Positions 17,279-26,183 of a DNA stretch of 64,000 bases are shown one piece after another; the first letter of the stretch is position 1, and each line of letters begins with the position of its first letter. This stretch comes from Phycisphaerae bacterium (GTDB taxonomy: Bacteria > Planctomycetota > Phycisphaerae > UBA1845 > PWPN01), in contig JAAXZI010000008.1 of assembly GCA_012719955.1 (NCBI GenBank), positions 1 through 64,000 on the forward strand, written 5' to 3'. The translations under genes and the position numbers were made by a program. The notes below the pieces were generated by a model that was not told the DNA's origin, did not search any database, and was given only the letters and a program-made list of their open reading frames with translations.

Positions 17279-18085
17279 ATGGAGATGAACGAGTTCTGGA
17301 CTTACCGCGATTTACTGTTCGAATTGATCCGCCGGGAGATTCTGGTGCGCTACCGCCACTCCTTTCTGGGGGTGGCCTGGGCTTTGCTCCAGCCCCTGGG
17401 CCTGATGCTGCTGTTCACCTTCGTGTTCACCCGGGCGGTATCCGTGGCCGGGCTGAAGGCCCTGGAGGTGCCCTATCCGCTGTTTGTCTACATCGGCGTG
17501 CTGCCCTGGACGCTGTTTGCGGCCGGTCTGAACGGATGCATCGGCAGCCTGTCTTCGCAGCGCGACCTGGTGACCAAGGTCTACTTTCCGCACCAGATCC
17601 TGCCGTTGTCGGCCATCGCCAGCGCGTTGTTTGATTTCCTGGTCGCGTCGGTAGTCCTGGTGGGGTTGGTGGTGTATTACTCCCTGGCCGGCGGGGTACG
17701 GCTTCCGCTCTCCTGCGCCCTGCTGATGCTACCGCTGGTGCTGGCGGTACAGCTTCTTCTCATGGTGGGGCTGGGCCTGTGGCTGGCCATGGCCAACCTG
17801 TGGTATCGCGACGTGAAATACCTGTTCGCGGTGGGCATCCAGATGTGGATGTTCCTGACCAATGTGCTCTACCCGCTGCCGACGGACGGTTCGATCCTGG
17901 TCCGGGTGCTGGTGGCGGTCAACCCGATGGTGCCGATCATCTCGGCGTATCGCGACATCGTGCTGAAGGGGCAGCTTCCGGCAAGCGGGCCGTTCTTAAG
18001 CGCGTGTCTGATGGCCATCGTACTGGCGGTCAGCGGCTGGACGGCCTTCCGATCGCTGGAGAGCCGGTTTGCGGAGCGGGTGTAG
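17279..18085 (+). CDS. wzm: ABC-2 polysaccharide exporter permease (Wzm type)
   Basis: 268 residues, inner membrane. Six hydrophobic spans can be placed by eye after the amphipathic N terminus LLFELIRREILVRYRHSFLG, which is typical of O-antigen/teichoic-acid ABC permeases. Also seen are the cytoplasmic QRDLVTKVYFPHQILP loop and the NLWYRDVKYL motif. It works with the Wzt ATPase encoded 108 bp downstream to move lipid-linked polysaccharide across the inner membrane. ATG 17279 begins MEMNEFW; no strong Shine-Dalgarno is visible. Confidence 0.9.
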   Translation: MEMNEFWTYRDLLFELIRREILVRYRHSFLGVAWALLQPLGLMLLFTFVFTRAVSVAGLKALEVPYPLFVYIGVLPWTLFAAGLNGCIGSLSSQRDLVTKVYFPHQILPLSAIASALFDFLVASVVLVGLVVYYSLAGGVRLPLSCALLMLPLVLAVQLLLMVGLGLWLAMANLWYRDVKYLFAVGIQMWMFLTNVLYPLPTDGSILVRVLVAVNPMVPIISAYRDIVLKGQLPASGPFLSACLMAIVLAVSGWTAFRSLESRFAERV

Positions 18086-18128
18086 AAAACCGACGCGGTT
18101 TCTCATCACGAAGAGACGGAGAGAAGAG

Positions 18129-18158
18129 CGAACGGCCGGTACGGAGCCCGGCCGCTAC
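18129..18158. repeat. Family-B repeat, partial copy
   Basis: Contains CGAACGGCCGGTACGGAGCC followed by CGGCCGCTAC, between the Wzm and Wzt genes. Confidence 0.6.
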
Positions 18159-18193
18159 GAAAGGCGAGAGGTCGTCAGAGAGAAGATATTCGG

Positions 18194-19504
18194 ATGGCAA
18201 ACGTTCCGTACGCGATTGAGGTTGATGGGCTCTGGAAGCGCTTCCGCAAGGGCGGCGGCGAAAGCTTTCTGTGGGAGGCGTTGGCCCACCGCATTCGAGG
18301 AATGCTCGGTCGCGGCGGCAAAGTCAACGATACTTTCTGGGCCCTCCAGGACGTGAGTCTCCAGGTGCATTCGGGGGAGGCGGTCGGCATCATCGGGCCC
18401 AACGGAGCGGGCAAGAGCACCCTGCTGAAGGTCCTCTCGCGCATTCTCCGCCCGGATCGCGGCCAGGTGCGGGTTCATGGCCGGCTCAGCGGTCTGATCG
18501 AGGTCGGCGCCGGTTTTCACGGCGATCTGACCGGCCGGGAGAACATCTTCATCAACGGCGCGATCCTGGGCATGACCCGCCAGGAGGTGCGTCGCAAATT
18601 TAACGCCATCGTGGAGTTCGCCGGCATCGGCGACTTCCTGGACATGCCGGTCAAGCGCTACTCCTCGGGGATGTACGTGCGTCTGGGGTTCTCGGTGGCG
18701 GCGCACATGGACCCCGACGTGTTGCTGGTGGACGAGGTACTGTCCGTCGGCGACGTGTCGTTCAAGGCCAAGTGCATGGATGCCATGCGCGGCTTTCTGC
18801 GCCGGGGGACCTCCATCCTGTATGTGTCGCACAATCTCTCCTCGGTCAAGCGGTTCTGCGACCGGGCCTTGCTGCTCGATCATGGACACGTGCGCTGCGT
18901 GGGATCGCCCGACGAGACCATCGCGGAATACAGCCGGCTGGTCGATGAACTCGAGCAGGCTCATCCGACCGGGATCGAGAACTCGCACATCGGCGGGCGT
19001 TCACGGCAGCGGGGTCCGGCGAACATCACGGCGGTGCGCATCCTCGATGAGCACAACCGCCCGACGCACACGTTCACGTCGGGCCAGAAGCTGCGGCTGG
19101 AGATCGACTACGCGATAGATCCGGGTCTGGCCGGCAGGTGGGAGCCCAACTTCGCGATCTCGATGCACCTGTTCGGCGCTGCCCTGTTTTACCAGTTTGA
19201 ATCGCGGCGCGACGGCCTGCGGGTGGACCCCCGGGCCACGGCCGGCACGGTGGCCGTTGAATTGCCGAGCCTCTCGCTGGGTGAAGGCGTCTACCAGATC
19301 GGCGTGGCCCTGGCCGACGAGAAAGGCCTGCCGGAGTATGACTGGCATGACCGGGCCTACCGCATCCGGGTGGCCGGCGACGGCACCACCGACGGACCGG
19401 TCCACGAACAGCGGGTCTGGGAAGTGGTCAGCGCGGAAGAACCGGCGAGGCTGCCAAGTCAGCACGCGGTTCTGGCGGGCGTTTCGGCCGGGCACGGACT
19501 GTAG
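18194..19504 (+). CDS. wzt: ABC polysaccharide exporter ATPase with Wzt-type C-terminal domain
   Basis: 436 residues. The N-terminal ABC domain shows Walker A GPNGAGKST at about residues 75-83, the signature YSSGMYVRLGFSVAAH, Walker B DVLLVDEVLSVGD and the H-loop YVSHN. Residues ~270-420 form the immunoglobulin-like Wzt C-terminal domain (RQRGPANITAVRILDE ... LSLGEGVYQIGVALAD), which in characterised systems recognises the non-reducing-end modification of the polymer. The exported polymer is therefore probably capped (inference). It partners the Wzm gene upstream. Confidence 0.9.
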   Translation: MANVPYAIEVDGLWKRFRKGGGESFLWEALAHRIRGMLGRGGKVNDTFWALQDVSLQVHSGEAVGIIGPNGAGKSTLLKVLSRILRPDRGQVRVHGRLSGLIEVGAGFHGDLTGRENIFINGAILGMTRQEVRRKFNAIVEFAGIGDFLDMPVKRYSSGMYVRLGFSVAAHMDPDVLLVDEVLSVGDVSFKAKCMDAMRGFLRRGTSILYVSHNLSSVKRFCDRALLLDHGHVRCVGSPDETIAEYSRLVDELEQAHPTGIENSHIGGRSRQRGPANITAVRILDEHNRPTHTFTSGQKLRLEIDYAIDPGLAGRWEPNFAISMHLFGAALFYQFESRRDGLRVDPRATAGTVAVELPSLSLGEGVYQIGVALADEKGLPEYDWHDRAYRIRVAGDGTTDGPVHEQRVWEVVSAEEPARLPSQHAVLAGVSAGHGL

Positions 19505-19636
19505 CCAAGCCCGCGAGCCTCGCCGAGTGAGGCCTCAGCAACAGAAGAAAGCGGGACAGTCAACGCAAGACTGCAACCCGAGAGCGCGCGGGCCAAGCCC
19601 GCATCCTGCTTTCGCGATGAAGAGACGGAGTGACGA

Positions 19637-20593
19637 ATGAGTCTGTCCTCGGCGGATATCAGCGTGATCATCCCCTGCCTGAACGCGGAGCGAACCCTCG
19701 GCGCCGCCCTGGAGTCGGTGTTCAACCAGACCGTGCCGCCGCGCGAGGTGCTGGTCATCGACGATGCCAGCACGGACGGATCTGTGCGCGTGGCCCGCTC
19801 ATTCGGGCCCCGGGTCCGCGTGCTGCCCAATCCCGCTCACGGGACCGGGCCGGCACGGCGACTGGGCGTGCAGGAGGCCAAAGGCAAATACATCGCCTAC
19901 GTGGATGCTGACGATCTGCTGGAGCCGCTCAAGCACGAACGGCAACTGAAGGTGTTGGAGCGTTCCGACATCCATACCTACGTTCACACGGGGGCGTGGG
20001 TCTTTTTTGACGATCCCGCTCGACCGGCCGTCCTGAGAGACAGCGCCGCGCACGCCTCCGGGCGATGCACGGCCGTCGTCTTCGAGCACAACCCGATCTG
20101 CGGGCCATCCATCATGGTGGCCCGCCAGGTCATCCTGGAGGTGGGCAACTACGACCCCGACCTGTGGGGCACGGATGACTACTACATGTCCCTGGCCTGC
20201 TCGACCTGCTGCGATTTCGTGTATCTGCCCGAGCCGCTGTATCGTCTTCGCCGTCACACCGGCAACATGAGCAACCGGCGGGCCCGCATGATGTACCATC
20301 ACTGGCTTGCCCAGGAGCGCTGGCGGCAGCGTTTCCCGGAGGCGTATGCGGCGCTGCCCGCGGAAGTATTGGCCCGCTGCACGGCCGGCATTCTCTACGC
20401 GACCCGCAGAGCTTACTGGGAGCGCGAGTCGAACGGCTATCGGCAGCTCTTGAAGCTGGCCCGGCAACTGGCGCCGGACGATCCGCAGATCCGCGCGCAG
20501 TGGCGGCGGCGGTGGGTGCCCATGAGCGCCCTGCGGCTGTGGGACCGCACGACCCAGTTCCTCAACCGCCCGCCGGAGGTTGCGGCGCAATGA
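19637..20593 (+). CDS. GT2-family glycosyltransferase
   Basis: 318 residues, GT-A fold. Seen: ISVIIPCLNAERTLGAALES at the N terminus, VLVIDDASTDGS, and AYVDADDLLEP, whose DAD/DDD-type acidic cluster (residues ~92-96) would bind the metal and nucleotide sugar. A late region, WGTDDYYMSLAC, fits the catalytic-base position. Cytoplasmic, inverting. Its stop overlaps the next start as ATGA at 20590-20593, so the two are translationally coupled. Confidence 0.88.
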   Translation: MSLSSADISVIIPCLNAERTLGAALESVFNQTVPPREVLVIDDASTDGSVRVARSFGPRVRVLPNPAHGTGPARRLGVQEAKGKYIAYVDADDLLEPLKHERQLKVLERSDIHTYVHTGAWVFFDDPARPAVLRDSAAHASGRCTAVVFEHNPICGPSIMVARQVILEVGNYDPDLWGTDDYYMSLACSTCCDFVYLPEPLYRLRRHTGNMSNRRARMMYHHWLAQERWRQRFPEAYAALPAEVLARCTAGILYATRRAYWERESNGYRQLLKLARQLAPDDPQIRAQWRRRWVPMSALRLWDRTTQFLNRPPEVAAQ

Positions 20594-21864
20594 GCCTTCC
20601 ACCGGCCTGTGAACGCGCTCCGCACCTGGCCCTGGTCACGGCCCATCCCGGGCCCCTCGGCGGCATGGAGACGTTCGCGCGTTTTCTGCTGGAGACGATG
20701 CTCACGGCGGGCTGGCGGGTGACGGTGGCGCTTTGCGGCCGGAACATCTTCACGGCAGCCGCCGACCGGTTTGGCGAGCGACTGACGATTGAACCGGTGG
20801 ACTGGCTGGACGGCACCTGTAAGGGCGATCGCGAATACTTTCCCCGGCGCATCCTCGATCGGCAACGGTGGTTTCACCGGTGCCGGCCCGACGCGGCGGT
20901 GTTCGTGCAATCCTTCAATACGCCCTTTCGGGCCTCGATCACGGGCGCGGCCCTGGCGGGTGTTCCGGTGGTGATCACGCATCGCACCATGCCCTACCCT
21001 CTGCCGCAGGTTGCATCCCGTCGCCACCTGTGGGGGCTGTTGCCCGGACTGGGTCTGCATCGGCGCCGGACGGTGTTCAAGACCTGGCTGACTTCGGCCC
21101 TGGCCGCGCGGGTGGTCTACAACAGCGCCCAAGTGCGCGCAGGCTACGAGCGCCAATACCATTACCCGCAGAGCAAGGGCGTGGTGATTCCCAATGCGGT
21201 CATAGTCCCAGACAAGCCGGAGCCCGCCGGCCGACGCGCCGGTTTGGAGCCAATCATCATCGGCTACGTGGGGCGATTGCACGTGTCCAAGGGCGTTGAC
21301 GTGCTGCTCCAGGCCACGGCCCTGCTGCGGCGACAACACGCGGTGCGTCTGCTGATCTGCGGCGAAGGCCCCCACCGCGACGATCTGGTGGCGCTGGCCG
21401 GTCAACTGGGTCTTGGCGCGCTGATCGAATGGGTAGACCCCGTCGAGGACGTATGGCCGGTTTACGACCGCTGCGACATCATCGCCCTGCCCTCGCGCCG
21501 GGAATCGTCCAGCAACATGATTCTGGAGGCCATGAGCCTGGGCAAGCCGGTGGTGGTCAGCCGGGTGGGCGGCCTGCCGGAACTGGTGGCCCAGGGCCGG
21601 GCGGGCGTGATCGTTGAACCGGACAACGCCGCGGCCCTGGCCGAAGCGCTGGTCGCGCTGATTGGCAACCGGCAGGAGCGGGCCGCGCTGGGCGCGCGGG
21701 CCCAAGAGACCGCCCGGCGACTGCACGACCCGGCGACCATTGGCCGGGCCTGGCGCGAGCTGCTCGAACAGGTCGTCTTGAAAGGCATCCGGCCGCGTCG
21801 GCTCGCCGAAGTCGCCGCCATGCTGAGAAGCTCAGATTCCGCCCCTGTGGAGGTCGTGCATTGA
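20590..21864 (+). CDS. GT4-family glycosyltransferase
   Basis: 424 residues, GT-B fold. The N-terminal domain opens with LALVTAHPGPLGGMETFARF, the glycine-rich acceptor-side loop. The C-terminal domain has IIGYVGRLHVSKGVDVLLQA and the ExFGxxxxE-like switch ALPSRRESSSNMILEAMSLGKPVV, which carries the donor-binding glutamates. The start ATG 20590 overlaps the previous stop, and its own stop overlaps the following TTG start (TTGA at 21861-21864). The long upstream in-frame extension to 20500 lies inside the GT2 gene and is not used. Confidence 0.88.
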   Translation: MSLPPACERAPHLALVTAHPGPLGGMETFARFLLETMLTAGWRVTVALCGRNIFTAAADRFGERLTIEPVDWLDGTCKGDREYFPRRILDRQRWFHRCRPDAAVFVQSFNTPFRASITGAALAGVPVVITHRTMPYPLPQVASRRHLWGLLPGLGLHRRRTVFKTWLTSALAARVVYNSAQVRAGYERQYHYPQSKGVVIPNAVIVPDKPEPAGRRAGLEPIIIGYVGRLHVSKGVDVLLQATALLRRQHAVRLLICGEGPHRDDLVALAGQLGLGALIEWVDPVEDVWPVYDRCDIIALPSRRESSSNMILEAMSLGKPVVVSRVGGLPELVAQGRAGVIVEPDNAAALAEALVALIGNRQERAALGARAQETARRLHDPATIGRAWRELLEQVVLKGIRPRRLAEVAAMLRSSDSAPVEVVH

Positions 21865-23213
21865 ACCGCCGGACACGACTGGGCCTGATCGCGTACGAAT
21901 ACCCGCCGCTGGTCGGGGGCATGGCCACGTACGCGCGGGCCCTGGCCCGGCACATGCGCGATCGAGGCTACGACGTGCATGTATTCGCCAATCGTGAGGC
22001 GGTGGGGGAAGCGGGCCTCACGGTTCATCCCATCCTGACCACCGATCTGGCCCGTGACCTGCCCGCACTGGCCCGGCAGGACATGGATTTGTGGCATTCC
22101 ATCAACTTCGGATATGCCCCGCTGGCGGTGCTCAAGCGGCCATTCGTGCTCACCGTTCACGGCACGGATTTTCTGAAGCCCTGGGTCCGCTTCACCATGG
22201 ATCGTGTTCCACTGTTGTGGCGCCTGGCCGGGCTGATGGCCTCACGAACGGCGCTGCGGGCGGTACATCTGCCCAGCCTGCGCTGTGTGGATCACGTATT
22301 CACGTGCAGCCGCTTTTCCGCGCGGCTGTTCCGCTCGCGTTATCCTTCGGTGCGGCGCTTAACAGTGGTGCCCAATGGCGTCGATAAGAGCCTGCTGACA
22401 CCCCTGCCGATGGCGGGGACCAGCAGGCGGCATGCGCGCTGCCTGCTGACGGTTTGTCGGTTGGGCCATAACGCGCGCAAGAACGTGGACGGCGTACTTA
22501 AGGCGCTGGCCCTCCTCGGCGATTCGCTGGACCTGGAGTACCACGTCATCGGCGATGGACCCGGGCGGCCAGCACTGGAAGCCATGGCGGCGCGGTTGGG
22601 CCTGGCCCAGCGCGTGCGCTTCCTGGGGCGGATCAGCGATCAGGCCCTGCGCGAAGCGTATGCCTCAGCCGCCCTGTGCGTGCTGGTGCCCCGGCCGGAA
22701 CGCGACGACGTAGAGGGGTTCGGAATCATCTACCTGGAGGCGGCAGCGGCAGGCACGCCCTCGCTGGGCGGTCGATTCGGCGGAGCAGTGGATGCGATCG
22801 CCGAGGGGCAGTCGGGTTTCTTCGCCGCCGACGCCACCCCGGAGGCCATCGCCGCCGCGCTGAAAGCCTTCTTCACCGGCCAGGTGCGCTTCGATGAGGC
22901 CGCCATCCGCGCTCACGCGGCCCGACACACATGGCCGGTGGTGCTGCAAGCCGTGGAAAACGTTTACGAGCGGATTCTGGCCGGCCGGGGCGCGGCAAGC
23001 CGGCTTCGACGCCAGAGCAGCGCCAAGCCAGCCACTGTTTCCCTTAGCGGGGATTACCTCCAAAAAGACGAACAATTTTCCTGTCCACCGGAAGATCCCC
23101 CGGCCACGCGGGAGCGGACACCCCGTCTGCCTCATCGCCTCGAAACGGCGCACGTATCGCCGCCCGCGCACGAGAGTGATGCGTGGACTCCATGCCTGGA
23201 TGGAGGATCATGA
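21861..23213 (+). CDS. GT4-family glycosyltransferase
   Basis: 450 residues, TTG start coupled to the previous stop. Seen: LGLIAYEYPPLVGGMATYAR at the N terminus, FVLTVHGTDFL, VPNGVDKSLL, and the donor site LVPRPERDDVEGFGIIYLEA with both glutamates. The last ~65 residues (from about 385) are Pro/Ser/Arg-rich and look like read-through of non-conserved DNA rather than a domain. The stop overlaps the ATG of the next gene. Confidence 0.87.
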   Translation: MNRRTRLGLIAYEYPPLVGGMATYARALARHMRDRGYDVHVFANREAVGEAGLTVHPILTTDLARDLPALARQDMDLWHSINFGYAPLAVLKRPFVLTVHGTDFLKPWVRFTMDRVPLLWRLAGLMASRTALRAVHLPSLRCVDHVFTCSRFSARLFRSRYPSVRRLTVVPNGVDKSLLTPLPMAGTSRRHARCLLTVCRLGHNARKNVDGVLKALALLGDSLDLEYHVIGDGPGRPALEAMAARLGLAQRVRFLGRISDQALREAYASAALCVLVPRPERDDVEGFGIIYLEAAAAGTPSLGGRFGGAVDAIAEGQSGFFAADATPEAIAAALKAFFTGQVRFDEAAIRAHAARHTWPVVLQAVENVYERILAGRGAASRLRRQSSAKPATVSLSGDYLQKDEQFSCPPEDPPATRERTPRLPHRLETAHVSPPAHESDAWTPCLDGGS

Positions 23214-25942
23214 TGGCGGCCGGCTTCTCCGTCATGACTGCTCCGCCTACCGGCTCTTCGCGTGCCGCCTCGGACCGCGCCACCATCCGCTCATGGCGAC
23301 GCTGGCTGGAGCAGGCCCCGGCGTTACCGGCGCGTCGGGGAGGACGGGCGCTGCTTATCAGCTACGAGTTTCCACCCACGGGCGGTAGCGGTGTGCAGCG
23401 TCCGGCCAAGCTGGTCAAGTATCTGCGCGGCTGCGGCTGGTCGTGCGAGGTCATCACCGCCGGCCACGAACGATTTCTCTGGCGTGACGAGGAGTTGCTG
23501 GGAGATCTGCCCACGGATTGCCGGATTCATCGGGTCTCGGGGTGGGAGCCGGCCTGCCTCGCCAGGAGGGCGGTTGCGCCGCTGCGGGCGCTGGAGACGC
23601 GTCAGCTCCTGCGCGCGGGCGCGTCCGCATGGGTCGAAGAGCGCTTCTATTGGCGTCTGCTTACGGCCACCACTGTGCTGGGCCGGGGCAACGGCGAGGA
23701 GTTCTGGGTCGGGCCGGCTGTCGCCGCCGCGTTGCGTCTGCATCGCCGGCAACCGTTCGACGTGATGATCTCCACCGGCCCTCCGCACTGGGTTCACCGC
23801 GTCGCCCTGCGCGTCGCCCGGGCGGCTAACATTCCCTGGGTCGCGGACCTGCGCGATCCGCTGCTCAACGACATCAACGCCCAACCCGATCCGCAACGTA
23901 GAAATGCGCTGCTCCGCCTGGAACGGGCTATCCTGCGTCACGCCACACGAGTGGTGACCACCTGCCCGAGCTTCACGCGTGAGCTGCGCGAGCGGTTTCC
24001 GCAACGCGCTGCCGACACCATCCTGACCATCACCAACGGCTTTGATCGCGAGGACATCCTGCGGGCCATACCCGCCGACTTCTCCGGGCCATCCTCCCGC
24101 GAGTGCGTGTTCGTTCATGCGGGCGCCTGTTACGGCCGCATCCAGATCGCGGGTCTGGCCGGTCCGCTGCAGCGCGTGCTCGAACGGCATCCGGAGTGGC
24201 GGGGCCGGGTGCGCCTGCTGGTGGCCGGCACGCTCGACCGCCGCCAGCGCCAGCGCTGGACACGCGACTGCCCCCCCTGGATAGAGTTGACCGGCTACCT
24301 GGATCATCCTTCGGCTATCCGCGCGGCGGCGGGGGCGGCCTGCTCGGTGATCCTGCTGCCGGACTGTCAACACGCCCGACGTTGCATTCCCGGCAAGACG
24401 TTTGAGCTGCTGGCCCTGCCCGCGCACATCCTGGCCCTGGTTCCCCGGGAAAGCGATACGGCCGGCATTCTCAACGCCGCCGGCGCCGCTACGGTGGTGC
24501 CGTTCGAGGATGAGCCCGGCATCGTGGCGGCACTGGAACGCATCATCACGGACCACTTCGCCGGACGCCTGACCCACGAGCGCGACTGGGCCCGCCTGGA
24601 CCGCTTTGATCGCGGCGTGCTGGCGGCCGATTACGCCCACTGCCTGGCGGAGGCGTCCGTGCCCTCTCCAGTACACCCGTTTCGCGTAGAATCCGGCGGG
24701 CAGGATGCCCGCCCCCCGAAAGTACTGCCCGCTGCCAGGGGCCCGATTCGCCGAATCATGTTCGTCACTGATGCCGCCTCCTTCGGCGGAGCGGAACGAT
24801 ACGTTCTGGACATGGCCGCCGCGGCGCGTCGCCGGGGGATTGATCCGTGCCTCTGCTGGCTGCCCTGCCGCGAGCCGGACCCTGGGCTGCGCGAGCGCCT
24901 GGGCGAAAGCGGAATACCACTGGTTACCTCCTGTCAGAACTCCGCCTGCGGCCCGCTCCGCTTCATCGGTGAGTTTCGCGACCTCCTGCGGCGCGTGCGC
25001 CCCGAGGGGCTGGTGATCAACGCCTCCGGCCGGCCACGATGGTGGCTGAGTTGCTGGCTGGCCCGGCTGGCGGGCGTGCCGGCCGTCTGGGTACAGCACA
25101 TGGTTGAAGGGCGCGATCATCGCCGGGTCCGCCCCGCATGGCTGGGCGGGCGCATGGAAGGCCCGCAGTGGTGGCGCATTCCGCAGGCCCTTCGGCACCG
25201 GCTGGCGAGCCTGTCGGCAACCGCCGTGGTGGCCCTCAGCCCCGCGGACCGCGACCGCATCATCCGCTGGCAGCGCATCAACCGCGAACGCATCACCATC
25301 ATCCCGCCGGGCATCGATTGCGCTCGATTCACCTTTGACGCGCAGGCCCGCCGCCGCTTGCGGGAAAGCTGGGGCTTGGATGGTGCCGAAGGATACACCT
25401 CGCACGCACCTTTCGTCATCGGCACCGCCGCCCGGCTGGTACCGCGCAAAGGGGTGGAGACCTTGATCGAAGCCACGGCCCTGCTGCGATCGCGGAACAT
25501 TCCCGCCGTGGCCATCATCGCCGGCCAGGGCCCCGAACGCGACGCCTTCGTCCGCCTGGCCCAGGCCCGCGGCGTTTCCGACGCGGTGCGGTTTGTCGGC
25601 TTCATCGACGACATGCCCGCGTTCTACAGCGCGCTGGACGTCTTCGCCCTGTGCAGCGAGACGGATTCGTTTCCCCTTTCGATCGCGGAGGCGATGTGCT
25701 GCGGGCGGCCCGTGGTGGCCACTCCCACTACCGGCGCGCGGGCCCAGATCCGCCATCTCGAAAACGGCTGGCAGTTGGACGGCTTCGAAGCCGGGGAGCT
25801 GGCCGCCGCCCTGGCCACCCTGTACGCCGATCCTGCGTTGCGCGAGCGCCTGGGGCACACCGGCCGGCTGGGGGTTTGCCATCAACTCAGCATTGATCTG
25901 ACCTTGGCGCGCACACTGCAAACCTTGAGGTCTTTTCGTTAA
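23213..25942 (+). CDS. Two-domain glycosyltransferase fusion (GT4-like + GT4)
   Basis: 909 residues: two complete GT-B enzymes in one frame. Domain 1 (about 40-485) has LLISYEFPPTGGSGVQRPAK, VMISTGPPHWVH and PWVADLRDPLLND, like WcaI/GT4-type enzymes acting on large polymers. Domain 2 (about 505-905) has RIMFVTDAASFGGAERYVLD, TIIPPGID and FALCSETDSFPLSIAEAM. The linker at about residues 493-503, ESGGQDARPPK, is encoded by a family-C repeat, which suggests that two once-separate genes were joined there. GGAGG lies 6 nt before ATG 23213; ATG 23210 is the alternative. It is the last gene of the second polysaccharide block. Confidence 0.85.
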   Translation: MAAGFSVMTAPPTGSSRAASDRATIRSWRRWLEQAPALPARRGGRALLISYEFPPTGGSGVQRPAKLVKYLRGCGWSCEVITAGHERFLWRDEELLGDLPTDCRIHRVSGWEPACLARRAVAPLRALETRQLLRAGASAWVEERFYWRLLTATTVLGRGNGEEFWVGPAVAAALRLHRRQPFDVMISTGPPHWVHRVALRVARAANIPWVADLRDPLLNDINAQPDPQRRNALLRLERAILRHATRVVTTCPSFTRELRERFPQRAADTILTITNGFDREDILRAIPADFSGPSSRECVFVHAGACYGRIQIAGLAGPLQRVLERHPEWRGRVRLLVAGTLDRRQRQRWTRDCPPWIELTGYLDHPSAIRAAAGAACSVILLPDCQHARRCIPGKTFELLALPAHILALVPRESDTAGILNAAGAATVVPFEDEPGIVAALERIITDHFAGRLTHERDWARLDRFDRGVLAADYAHCLAEASVPSPVHPFRVESGGQDARPPKVLPAARGPIRRIMFVTDAASFGGAERYVLDMAAAARRRGIDPCLCWLPCREPDPGLRERLGESGIPLVTSCQNSACGPLRFIGEFRDLLRRVRPEGLVINASGRPRWWLSCWLARLAGVPAVWVQHMVEGRDHRRVRPAWLGGRMEGPQWWRIPQALRHRLASLSATAVVALSPADRDRIIRWQRINRERITIIPPGIDCARFTFDAQARRRLRESWGLDGAEGYTSHAPFVIGTAARLVPRKGVETLIEATALLRSRNIPAVAIIAGQGPERDAFVRLAQARGVSDAVRFVGFIDDMPAFYSALDVFALCSETDSFPLSIAEAMCCGRPVVATPTTGARAQIRHLENGWQLDGFEAGELAAALATLYADPALRERLGHTGRLGVCHQLSIDLTLARTLQTLRSFR
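24688..24721. repeat. Family-C repeat inside a coding sequence
   Basis: GGCGGGCAGGATGCCCGCC with flanks AGAATCC and CCCCGAAA matches the intergenic family at 93-136 and 15566-15622. It encodes the inter-domain linker of the fused glycosyltransferase. Confidence 0.75.
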
Positions 25943-26000
25943 CCCCTGTCCGCGGATCCGCAAAGCGCCTGACATCTTCCCTGACACGAGGCATAGTCTG

Positions 26001-26135
26001 GTACGGTTTCCGTTGCAAGCCTGGGCAGGTTCCTGCCTGGTAGCCCCCGTTGCTGAGCGCTTGAATCTTCGCGCCCCGGCTTCTGAAGAGACGGGGCACC
26101 CATGCACGAGACTCATTTGGAATCCGTCTGACACC
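26001..26135 (+). repeat. Family-A element, complete copy (MITE-like)
   Basis: About 135 bp. Its left end GTACGGTTTCC is a near inverted repeat of its right end GGAATCCGTCTG. Inside are GCAGGTTCCTGC, the GCGCTTGAATCTTCGCGCCC core and a CTTCTGAAGAG palindrome. It lies between the polysaccharide locus and tmk. Confidence 0.75.
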
Positions 26136-26183
26136 GCGAGGTGGCGTTCCGGGCCGGTCCGGCGTACACTTCACCGACAACCG

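Noticed and set aside
8166-25942. A hidden exosortase or PEP-CTERM protein
   Set aside because: No multi-span protein with the Cys/Arg/His exosortase triad and no C-terminal PEP-hydrophobic-Arg tail was found in any credible frame.
23324-26134. 936-codon open frame on the minus strand
   Set aside because: It is the antisense of the glycosyltransferase fusion. High GC at third codon positions leaves the opposite frame open. The translation is low-complexity and shows no family motif.
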